Of a stretch of DNA of 64,000 nucleotides, positions 36,865 through 48,800 are shown piece after piece (the first letter of the stretch is position 1; every line of letters begins with the position of its first letter). This DNA comes from Akkermansia sp. N21116 (GTDB lineage: Bacteria; Verrucomicrobiota; Verrucomicrobiia; Verrucomicrobiales; Akkermansiaceae): NCBI RefSeq assembly GCF_029854705.2, contig NZ_CP139035.1, forward strand, positions 2,852,001 to 2,916,000, in the 5' to 3' direction. A program made the translations under genes and the position numbers. The notes under the pieces are model-generated. The model searched no databases and was not told where the DNA came from. It saw only the letters and a list, made by a program, of their open reading frames with translations.

Positions 36865-39800
36865 TCAGAAGTTGTACCTGTATCCGAGTGATCCGTTGAC
36901 GCTTGTGGCTCCGGAGCGGATGTCGCCGTTGGCTTCGGCGAAGATGGTGCCCTGTTCACCGCTGGGGATGCTCAGTCCCGCCCCGAATTGCAGCGAGGTG
37001 GTTCCCAGTTCGGCTCCGCGCACTCCCGTCCTGTATTGCGGGAGCCCCGTGAAGCCGACGTCGGCCCGGGTGCGCGTGTCGCCCATGTCCTGGGCCACCT
37101 GGAGGCGGAGTTCGCCCTGGGACTGGCGTCCGAAGACGTTGCTGCCAATCAGGCTCAGGAAGCGGGCTCCGGCAGCGACGGTGGCCGTGGTGCCTTCCAG
37201 GCCGCCGACGCCGAGGCCGGCGGCTCCGGCTCCCGTTTCGCTGTAGTCGTTCATCGTGTAGCGGGCGACCTGGGCGGTGACGATGGACTGGAGGATCATG
37301 CCGGAGGTTTCATCCCCCAGGGGGATGTCGTAGCTGAGTTCGTAGAGGGCTCCGTAGGCGCTGCCGCTGGTTTCCCCGTGGCCTTCGTAGCCTCCGGTTC
37401 CGGCCCCGCCGTTGACGCTGCGGTCGTAGGAGGCGTTGTTCCAGCTGCCGGTGAGGATGAGGCTATGGCCCCAGTTCTTGTGCTGGTAGCGCCCGAAGAG
37501 GCTGACGTAGTAGCCGTCGAGGGTGCCGCTGAGGGTGTCGGCCGCACTGGAGGTGAGGTCGCCGTAGCTGGCGCTGAAGGCGGCTCCGACGGTGAGGCTG
37601 GGGCTCAGGTCGATGTCGGCTCCGAAGGTGCCTCCCCAGGTGTTGAGCTGGTAGCCCGCGCAGTCTCCGTCTCCGTCGACCCGGTTGTAGCTGCCGGTGC
37701 CCTGGGCCCACATGTTGTAGAGGGGGAGGTCCCCGGCGTAGGTGTAGGCGGGGTTGAGGCCCATGTTGGCTACGCGGTTGCGGAGCATGTTCTGCTGGTT
37801 CTGGAATTCCCACCGCTGGGCGGTCAGGAGGCTCGTGACGGTGCTGCCGGCGGAGGCGGCCATGAGGCGGCTGGCTCCGGTGGCGTCGCCCGCGGAGATG
37901 CGGGCGTCGACGGCGTTGAGCAGTCCGGCGAGTTCTCCGGCGGGGTCCTGGGCCTGCGGGTTGAGGGTGGTCAGCACGCGGTCGAGGAGGGAGCCGCCGG
38001 CCGTGGCGACTTCACTCTGCCCCCGGTGGATGTAGAAGCCGTTGCGGTTGGCGGCGGTGGTGAGGGTGAGGATGCCGTTGACGGTGCGGACGCTGGAGGC
38101 GGCCGTGTCGAAGTATTTGCCGAAGAGTTCGTCGAAGGCGAGGCGCACGTCGCCTTCCTGGACGACGTGGTCGGCCAGGGCGACCTGGAGGGGGAGGTCC
38201 CCGTCGATGTATTCCTGGCCCCGGGCGGCGGCGAGGCGGAGGGTGGCTCCGCTGCCGATGCCGAGGGTGGCCTGGACCGCGTCTTCTCCCTCGGCCGAGG
38301 CGACGTGGAGGAGGGGTCTGCCTTCGCTGTTGATTCCCTGGGAGGTGTTGAGGGTGAAGGCGAGGACCGAGTCTCCGGCGATACTTCCGCCGTTGTTGAG
38401 GGTGAGGGTGTTGTTGGCCCCTTCGGAGTTGCCCGCGAGGAGGTGGACGGTGCCGCCTCCCGAGGCGCTCAGGGAGCCGTAGGCGGCGCTGCCGGCCCGG
38501 TAGTCGAGGGTGAGCGTGCCGGAGGAGTCCGCCGCGAGGGCGGCCCCGGCTCCGTCGAGGGTGGTGACGGTGAGATGCGCCCCGTCGCCGGCGGCTTTGA
38601 GGCTGCCGGTGAAGGAGGCGAGGCTGCCGCCGAAGGTGGCCGTGCCTGTGATGGCGGCGGTGCCGGCCCCGGAGAGGCTTCCCGCGACGGCTCCGGGGGT
38701 GCCGGAGGAGTCGGAGGTGTACCAGTCGCGGAGGCGGGCTTCGGCGCCGCTTTCGAGGGCGAGGGTGGCTCCTTCGGCCTGGTCGAGGGTGACGCCGTCG
38801 AGGCCGGACCGGGCCGCTTCTCCGGTTTCTCCGGAGGTGTCCGGGCTGCTCAGGAGGAGTTCCCCTCCCCGGAGGGTGACGAGGGCTTCCCCGGGGGTGG
38901 CGGCGCGGATGGTTCCTTTCCAGGTGCCGCCCCGGACGAGGTTGAGGCGGGTGCCTTCACCCAGGTCGATGGCGCCTCCCGTGGCTCCGCCGAGGGTGTC
39001 GGCGCTCAGGAGGCTGCCGTCTCCGTCGAGGGCGATGCGCCCGTTGGCTCCGACGTTCAGGGAGCCGGCTTCCAGGACGGAGTCGAGCCCGCTGAGGGTG
39101 AGGAGGGCTTCCGTTCCCGTCCCGGCTCCGGTGACTTCGAGGGCGGCCACGCTGTGGCTGCGCCCGGAGGCGGTGAGCTCGAGCCGGCCTTCGCGGACGG
39201 CTACGGTGCCGGCGGAGGAGAGGGTGCCTCCGATGGCGAGGGTGGCTTCTCCGGTTTTCTCGATGAGGGTGCGTTCGCCGCCGGTGAGGTTGCCGGCGAG
39301 GCGGGAGTGGACGAGGTCTCCGTCCTTGTCGCGTCCGTTGAAGAGGATGGCGCGGGCCGTGCCGGAGGCGTCGCCGCAGGAGATGTTGAGGTTGGCTCCG
39401 CGGACGCCGCTGACGTATTTCATGACGAGGGCGGGGTTGTCGCCGTCGCTGCCGGAGGCGGGAAGGGTGACGTTCATGTCCCGGTCGACGTAGACGGCAC
39501 GGTAGTCGATGAGATCCCCGTTGCCGGTGATGTCGCCGTGCCTGGAGGCGAGCCAGACGGAGAGGTTGCCGTCGACGATGACGTTGCCTCCCTGGATGCC
39601 GACGATCTGCAGGCCCCATTCGCGGAAGAGGGGGTTGAAGCGGATGGCGGTGCCGGGGTCGAGGGTGCCGTTGGTGATGCTCAGCGAGACGCGGTCGCCC
39701 AGGGGCTGGGGTTCGGCGTAGTCGGGGAGCAGTTCGCTCGCGTCGTATTTGACGGTGAGGGCGCGCAGGATGTTGGTCTGGAGGTCTTCGCCCAGCTGGA

Positions 39801-42800
39801 TGTTCATGACGCCGTCTCCGGCCATCCCGACGGTGGTTTCGCTGCCCTGCGGGGCGGCGAAGTTGATCAGGGCGGTGGCCGCGCCGCCGGGACCCTGCGG
39901 GATTTCCTGCCCGGTGGAGGCGTCTTTGATGGTGGCGTTCATGGAGTCGAGCACGAGGTCGGCCCGGTTGAAGAGCACGTTGCCCCGGCCGAGGTTGTCG
40001 ATGCTGCTGCCGGAGGCGAGGGTGGCGTTCCGCAGGGCGCTGCCGGTGAGCCCTCCCATGTCGAGGCTTACGGCGGGGCCGCCGATGAAGCCGCTTGCGT
40101 CGATGGCGCCTCCCAGGGCGGTGACGGTGCCGGAGGCCGACCAGCCGCCCGCGCGGCGGAGGGCCCCTCCCTTGATGGTGATGTCGTTGTCCAGGGCGAG
40201 GTCGTTGAGGTCGAGGATGCCTCCGTCGACTTCCATCAGGACGCTGCCCGTGTCGACTCCCGCGTTCAGCAGGACGACATGGTCGACTCCTCCGGCAGCA
40301 ACGAGGGTGTAGTCCCCTTCGAGGGCTCCGGAGAGGACGGCGTCTTGCAGGACGAGGCGCTGGCCTTCGCTGCCGGTGATGGCGGCGTCGGCGTTCAGAC
40401 GGAGCTTGTCGAGGGCGAGGAGGGCGTCTTCCCCGTCCCCGAGGACGAGGGAGGTGTCGCGCGTTCCGGCGCCCGGGACTCCGTTGCCCAGGACGATGGT
40501 GACGGCGTCCCCGTCGATGGCGGCTCCGGAGAGGTTGAAGACGGCTTGGTCGAGGACGAATTCACAGGCGCTTCCGGCGGTTCCGGAACTCCGGACGGCT
40601 CCCGCGAGAGTGATGGGACCGCCGTTGCCCGAGAGAGTGGCCGAGGTGCCCGAGAGGGAGGTGTCCCCGGACAGGACGGTGCCGTTGCCGACGCTCATCG
40701 ACGAGCCTTGCCCGTAGGCGACGGAGGCGGAGACGGTGGCGTCTTCTTCCAGCATGGCGAGGCTTCTGCCTCCGAGGATGGAGACTCCGCCTTCCCCGGC
40801 GACGGCTTTCTGCAGGGTGACGGCAGCGCCGTTGATGCGCAGGGTGTGGCCCGCGTCGACGGTAACGAGGTTGTAGGATTCGCCCGAGAGGGTGAGGGTG
40901 CCTCCCTGGCCGGCGTCGCTGCGGCGGATGTTGGAGTAGGTGTCGGCATCGCGGTCGGTCAGGCGGATGCTCCCGGCGAAGTCGCCGGTGAGTTCGAGGT
41001 CGCCCGTGCCGAACTTGTTGAGGACGAGTTCGGCGTTGGAGTTCAACACGCTGTTGAGGCCGAGGGAGACGCTGCCGGCTTCCCCGCCGACGGCGAGGTT
41101 GAGGTCGTTGAGGATGGTGTTGCCCTGGTCGTCCTGGGTGGTGTTGACGCTGAAGCGGTCGGAGAGGGCGTCGGAGACGCTCTTCGCCATGGCCGTGCCG
41201 AACTCGAGGGTGCCTCCGTCAAAGGTGATGGCGCCCTGCGTGCCGAGGGCCCGGGCGTCCTTCATCACCAGGGTACCCCGGCGAAGCGTGGTGCCGCCGG
41301 TGAATTCGTTGGCCTGGTGGAATTCGACGATGCCCACGCCGCTGACGAGCATGGTGGTGGCCAGGGGGGCTCCGGCGGCATTGAGGCCGTCTTTGATGGC
41401 TCCTCCCCGGAAGATGTAGGTACCGTTGGATTCCACCTGGACGTAGACGGGGGTGACCCCCTCGGCGGCGATATCGACGGTATGCTCGGTCAGCGAGGTG
41501 TCGCCCGCCGCCCCGAAGAAGACGGCGTGGTTGGCCGGCCCGTCGGTTTCGGCCTCCTTGCCTTGCCAGTTGGCGTTGAAGGTGTTGCCGTCCACCCAGT
41601 CGGCCCGGGCGTTGCCCGCCCAGATCCAGGTCTTGGTGTCGGTGTTGATGTAGGCTCTCAGCACCCACGAGGCTCCGTCGCCGGAACGTTCCAGGGCGTA
41701 GGAGTAGATGGGCGAGACGTCGTCCCAGTCCATTTCCACCCCTCCTTCTCCCAGGGCGATGCCTTCCGTGAGGCTGCCCCCGTCGCTGCCGAACGAGGCG
41801 ATTGTGTAGTTGCCTTCCGAGAGCTTTTGGAGGAAGTCGGCCGAGAAGTTCAGCGCGACGGATCCCTGCGAGGTGAGGGCTCCGGCGACGCTGACGAGGG
41901 CGTCCCCGGCGGACATGCTGAGGTTGTCCATCGTCAGCGACGTGCCCAGTTCCAGGCAGTCGGCCTTCAGGCGGGAGTTGGTCTTGAGGACCGTGCCCCC
42001 GGTGACGGAGAGCGTGGAGCCCGGCGTCATCGAAGAGAGGGTGTTGCCGCCGCCCAGGGAGAGCGAGGCGGCCGTGAGGGTGCCGTCGAGCGTGGCGGTG
42101 CCCGTGGCGTCCGACAGGGCGATATCCAGTTTGCCGACGCCCGAACCGGCGCCGCCCTTGAGCGAGCCGCCCGTCATTGAGACGTTGTTGGCCAGGGCGT
42201 TGCCGTTGATGTCCAGAACGCCGCCCGAGATGCTCGCCTCCTGCGTCCCCAGGGCGGAGGCGGATCCTGCGCGGAGGGTGCCCCCCGAAATGGAGACGGC
42301 GCCGCCGTAGCCCGAGTTGTCGCCCGACAGGAGCACGGTGGAACCGGTCACCGACAGGGCGCCCGTTCCGGTCATGCTCCCGGAAATGGTTTTATCTCCC
42401 GTGCCGCCGAAGCTCAGCGACGAGGCGGAGTCCCCGGTGTTCACGGCGCCCGCCGCGAAGGCTCCGCCGACCGTCAGGCCGGCTCCCGAACCCAGCACGA
42501 CCGTGCCGCCGAAATCGCCGTTCGCCCCCGTCAGGGACAGACGGGAACCGCCGGCCACTTCCACCGTCCCGGTAAGCCCTCCGTACCCGGAGAGGGAACC
42601 TCCGTAGACGTAGCCTCCGGCTTCCGTTCCGTTGAACCTGACCGTGCCGCTTCCGGCGATGGCCATGTCCCCCGCCCTGAGGGAGGCGGACTGGAATTCC
42701 AGAACGCCGGATTCCACGCGCACCGCGCCGGTGGCTTCATAGTTGCCCGTAATCTTCAGGGAACCGGCACCTTGCTTGATGAGGGCATGGTTGCCTTCGT

Positions 42801-45800
42801 CCCCTCCGAGGTGGTTTCTGACCGTGCCGGAAATGAGGAGGTCCACATCCGCCGAACCGTCGGCCACGCTGATGACCGTGTCGTTCTGGCGCAGACCCAC
42901 GTCGGCGGAAATCGTCGCCGTCGTTCCGGACGCTTCCGTAAGAATCTTCGCACCGCCCCCGAAGAGGTCGATCCCCTTGCCGGTCACTCCCGAGGCCAGC
43001 CCCACGGAGCCTCCCCGGAGCGTCAGGACGAGCCCCTTCATGGTCTGGCTGCCGGCCAGTTCGACGCGGCCCGCTTCCTCCACGCGGATTGCCGAGGTGT
43101 TCACGGAGGAACCTCCCCAGCCCGTCGCGTCCTTGCCCATCTTGAGCAGGCCGTCGACGACGGACACAGCCCCCTTCACCACGCCGCCGGCTCCGCCGTC
43201 GCCGTTGCCCTTGAGTTCCACCGTCCCCCCGTTTATGGTCAGGGAACCGGATAAAATCCCCGTCCCGTCGAGCGTCAGCGTCCCGGCTCCTTCCTTCGCA
43301 TACGAGGCGGCATTGTTCACCGCCGTGCCGAAGGTGACTTCGTCGCCGGCTCCGGAGATGTTCAGCGCCAGGGAGGTCCCGGCGGCGACACCGTCCTTCA
43401 GGCGGGCGGAAATGTCTTCCTCGTTGCCTTCCAGCCAGGTCAGCTTCGCGCCGCTGCCCGCCGAGATCTTCCCGGTGCCGAGGCCGCCGGAGACAAATTG
43501 CACTTCGCCCGACTGCAGGGACACCGCCCCCGACCAGTCCGAGCTGGCGAACTTCATGGAGACGACCGTGCCCGTCCCGGACACCGTCAGCGCTCCGTTG
43601 CCGGAAAGAGCCCCGTCCGTACCTTTCTCAAACGTGTAGCTGCCGCCCGTCACCGAGAGGGAACCGGGCTTCACCGTGCCGTTGACCGTCACCGTCTTGT
43701 CGGCCGCATCGGCTCCGAAGACGACCGAGTCGCCCGTGTGGAAGGCCGCCTCTTCGCCCGTCAGCCCCTGGGTGTTGGTCCAGGACGAGGCGTCCTTCAG
43801 GACTTCCCAGGCGTGCGAGCCGGAGGTGCCGGCCCAGGAGAGGCTCACCGGATCGCTCTTCTTGAAATTGAGGGTCAGCGTGTTGCCCGACGTATCGAAG
43901 CTCAGCTTGCTGCGGGCCGTCTTGTCGTACTGCATCCCGATGACGGCAATTTGACTGTCGTCCAGGGAGCTGAAGCCGAGGCTCGCCGCACCCAGCAGCT
44001 TCATCGTGTAAGTGCCCGCCCCGAATCCGGCAAACGAGGCCAGGTCGAGCGTCAGCACCGTATCGCCCGTCCCCAGGGAGAGCGCTCCGTCCACCTGGTA
44101 GAGAGCCTTCGAATCGTTCTTCAGCGAATAGTCCGCCACGATCACGCCGCCGCCCAGCACCAGTCCGCCCGCAAGCGTCCCCGTACCGGCCGCGCTCGTC
44201 GTCAGCGTCTGTTTGCCGCTGAGCGTCCCCAGCTTCAGGGCGCCTCCGTCAAGATTCAGCGTCACGGCGTTCGTCGCTCCGAGATTCGTCGCGCCGCTCA
44301 CGTCCAGAATGCCCTGGCGGGCCGTCATGACCGAGTCGAACGTGCCCAGGTCCCCCGTCAAAATCTGCGTCCCGGCCCCGTCGTGGATGATCGAAACCCC
44401 ATCCCCGATATCGCTGGTGTACGTGTTGCTCACGCCGGACGCCGTCGCGATCGTCAGCGTCGCCTTGTCCACGCCGCTTCCCCGGGCGACGTTGTTGTGG
44501 TAGCCGCGGCTCTTCAACCCGGCAATCGTCACCTCCTCCACCCCGAGCTCCAGCTTCGAGGTCCCGTAGGTGTTCGTCGCGCTTTCAGACGTATCGGCCT
44601 GCAGCTCCACCGTCGCGTTCTTCAGGGCATTGGTGTCGTTGAGGCGCAGGATGAAGTGCTCCCGCCCGGCCGCTCCGCCACAGTCGTTGAGCAGCGTCAC
44701 CGTCCCGTTGAACGTCCCGGCACCGTTCAATTCGAAAATCCCGTCCACATCATTGTTATAGTCCTTCCGCAGGGAAAGCGTCTTGCCCGCGGCATCCCCG
44801 TCGAGGGAATCCGCCGACACGATCCCGATGACCTTGTTGAGGGAAATCGACGAATTGTCCGTCACCGTCAGCTTGCCCGCCCTGAGCAGAACCTTCGCCG
44901 ACGTGTCCGAACCTTCCTTCTCCGCCAGGTTGATCGTGCCTCCGTTCAAATTGATGTCGAGCTTGTTGTCTCCAAAGGAAACCTGGTTGGTGAAATTGAG
45001 CGTGCCGCCGTTGATCGTCACCGCCCCCGTCTGGCCGCTCAGGTCGATGCCCTTTTGAAGAACCAGCTTCCCGTCCTTGCCCACCGTCACTTCACCCGAT
45101 ACCCCGAGATCCGAGAGCTTCACCGTCGTATCCACACCGATCGATCCGGCCCCCCTCAAGTTCCCCGCATAGGCGAAATTGTCGTTCTTGGAACCGGCGA
45201 AAACGAGCCGGCCGCCCTCTTCGAAGGTGATGGCCGAGGCGCTGTTGATGCTCTGGGTCACCTGGGCGCCGCTCTCGTCGCCCTCCACAACCCCCACCAG
45301 GGAATTGACCGTCAGGGTCGCGTCCTTCGTGATCGTAAAGCCGCCCAGATAGGAAAGGTTGTTGCCCGCCAGCACGACGCTGCCGTGCCCCTCGATGCGG
45401 AGTGAGGCATCGGCAGACCCCGTCAGGGCCCCCGAAATCGTCATGGCCGCCCCGTCCGTCGAACGCTGTCCCCCGGCCGCGTCGGTCGTGTTGAGCACGT
45501 ACTTGTCCGTATGCAGCGTCACCGTCCCGTCCGGAAGCGTCAAACCCTTCGCTACCGTCGCGTCATCGATCAAACCCAAAGTCGAACCATCCTTTAAATT
45601 GACCGTCAATGCTGCTGCATTATCGATACCTTTTGCCGTATTGATATTTAATGTAGCACCATCTGCGACATTAACACTCACTTGAGTATTGTTGTTGAAG
45701 GATCCCCATATACCCGTATTAAAATTGGCTATACCATCTTTTTCGATATTGATCTGAGGCGTAATTTCCCTCATCCCGGAAGCGCTAATGCCCGCATTGA

Positions 45801-48800
45801 GAAGATTGAATTCACCATAAATGTTAACATTCCCAAATTTCCATGCACCCAATTTAAAGGCGTATGTCGTCCAGATATCTGCACCAGTAGTATTGCTCGT
45901 AATATTTAGCGTAATGCCCTTATTAACGTTTAAAATGCATCGGCCATTAGTAGCACTGTCGCTCATCTGCATATTAAACTTATCCATATTGACAACACCT
46001 TTGTTCTCAATACCGGCAACCGATGCCCCCAAGTTGAGAACAGAGTTATGGAAACCAAAAGCTCCTGTAATATTCAAAATACTGCCGTCCGAAATGGCTA
46101 CATTATTGACCATCTGCTCCTTATAAGTACTTGACCCGATTTGAGTTGCAGTAACATTTGCCCCATTGCATATATATATGAGCCCTGAAGCATTAATACC
46201 GGTCAAGGAGCCAAACGATGCCGTACCTCCCTTGATTATCAACCTTGATGTCGTCGAAGCAACAGCAATATCTCCAGAGACAGTCCCCCCTTGGAGTAGA
46301 TCAATTTCCAAATCTTTTGATAGACTCAACGAACCAGCCCCATTAAGCCCCTTGAGTGTTGTCGCTGAACCAAGATTAAGGGTTCCTCCCGACATATTCA
46401 AGGTTCCAAGTGAAAGTTTTCCGGCAGATTCTCCGTCCTGGATCGTAAATGTCCCTGTGGTAGCCTGATAATCCAGCGTATCCTTGACATCCAAGGTGAC
46501 ACCGTTCAGTGTCAATATATTATTCTTAGGATCATCGGCCAGCGTATCCACAATCAAGCGTTTCATCGTATACGATGTTTCGCCGTTTGATTTGACAGCC
46601 AGAGTTTCCCCGCCAATGCGGTTGTAAACAAGAGAATCTCCGGACGGGCTGTCCTGCACCAATGCCGACTGAATGGAAAACACCAAATGTCCGTCTTTAT
46701 AAGTACAGGAGTAAAGTTCTGTCCCGTACTTGGCCATTATGGAATTGCCAAGCCAGGAGGGAACACTGCCTCCGACGAATGACGCTGTAATATCCAGATT
46801 CGTAATTTCGTTGGAATCATTTTTCAGAACCGTTCCATCAAGAAGAAGGGAAAGAGTGGATCCGGTATTGTCCAAGCTGATCGTTCCCAAGCTAAAAGTA
46901 GAGGTGGAAGCATCCAGCATCAGGTTGATCTGCGAAGTTCCGGACAAATTAGTCGATGCAAAACTCTTACCGACGATTCCTTCCACTTCCCCTCCATCCA
47001 GAAGCGTCAGATTGGAACCAACCGCCGAAACTGTTCCCAACTTCACGATACCTCCGGCATGCAGAGATCCACCGTTACCGATATGCACTTGAGTTGCCAA
47101 TGAATCGGTCTTAATCACAAGGGCACCGCCATTCACGGTCCAGTCCTTGTCAACGGCTGACAAATCCCCGCTGAAGGTCTGTTTTCCCGCTCCCGTCTTG
47201 ACAATACTCACGTTTGCTCCGACAGCGCTCGTAAAATCATTGTTTGCAGAAGCAGCTGCGTTGATCGTCAATGTCCGTTGCGTATCATTGGAACGCACCA
47301 AATTGTAAGCAGTTTCACTTTTCAGACCTCCGATCGTCGTATCATTTAGAACCAGATCCAACACGCTGGAGCCATATGTCCCCGCGCTATTGTTGACACC
47401 ATAAAGACTAATCGTCGCATACTGGGCAGCCTTGGCACTGTTCAGCTGGAGGACTTGGGTTTTCCCTCCGTTACTGGAATTGCACATGCTGCCGACCCGT
47501 ATTGTTCCCGCAAAATCATTGTCACCATTCAGCACAACGGTCGAGATGGCCGGATTACCATAGTCACGACTCAATGTCAGAATTGAATCCGCCTTCCCGC
47601 CAGACAAGGAACCGACAGTAAACGTCACATTGCCTCCCCGGATCAGAATCTCCGAAGAAGCGGCAGCCGGATCAAGCGTAATGGAAGAGACATTGACCTT
47701 GCCCGTACCGGGGAATCTAAGAATCCCACCGTCACCGAGTTCTATTTTAACATTGGAGATGTCTTTCCCGGTTCCCTCCTTGTGCAGATCAATGATACCA
47801 TTGGAAGCTTTCAGCAATTTGAGATCTTTCAGATCATAATCAACGCCCAACGTAATATTCCCGCCCTCGGCAATCAAACGGCCGGCAAACCCATTCAAAC
47901 CGCCGGCACCATTGATCGTCATGGTACCGCCATTCGAGATGACGTCGCAACCAAGGGAATCCCCGGACAAAGAGGTTGCAATAGAAAATGTTCCACCTGT
48001 TTTTGAAACAAGATTACCCTTGAATCCGGACAAATCCAGGTCCGCATTCAATTTAATTGTTCCTCCTCCAACAACAAGATTGCCGGAATAACCGGTCATA
48101 ATTACCCCTTTTTGGAATTCTATACTCCCTTGCTTACTTACAATACTTCCCTTGAATTGACTAAAATCAGCAGTGTATGTCTTCCCGTCCTCGGAGCGGG
48201 TTGTTGTATCGAAACGAATCGGCCCAGTTCCATTTTTTTCAAAATCTCCATTCCCGGAAAAAACACTGTAAATATTGATATAATAGGAGCCACCACCTCT
48301 ATTATTAATCAACGTGCCTGAATCTAAAATGTGGACTCTTCCTCCCCATTGCATCGTATGCTGGCTACTATAGGATGCGCCATCACTCCAGGTACTCCTG
48401 CCAAAAATCATGTCATTCCCAATCCATCCGCCACCAGATAAACTACCGGAAGATTGAGGCAAATACATACGTCCCCCGTCAATGATCAAGACACCTGCGT
48501 TGGATAGATTATTCGTAAAAACGTTAAACGATCCGGAGGCCAACCATAACGAAGAAGACAAAGCATCCGTTCCCACTTGATAGGCCGCAGTTTCCCTTCC
48601 TGTTAGTTTAATATGATTATCTGCTCCGGAAAAAACAATATTTGCCGTTCCTGCATAATCCAAAACAAAATTTGTATCTTCCGTAACGATTCCCGCCTGT
48701 CCGGCAGCTGTTATCGTCTGAGAAGCATAGTCGATATTTAGATATTGCTCATACCATTCCGCCGCATAGGCCGGAGACATCATGGAGGAAACGATCAGCA

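Noticed and set aside
36988-42180. A 1,730-codon open frame on the + strand
   Set aside because: It lies antisense to the GC-rich part of the giant autotransporter. Its Gly/Glu/Val/Asp-rich, low-complexity translation is the mirror of the repeats, with no domain.
43498-45405. A 635-codon + strand frame rich in Arg and His
   Set aside because: Another antisense shadow of the giant autotransporter; composition is typical of out-of-frame GC-rich DNA.
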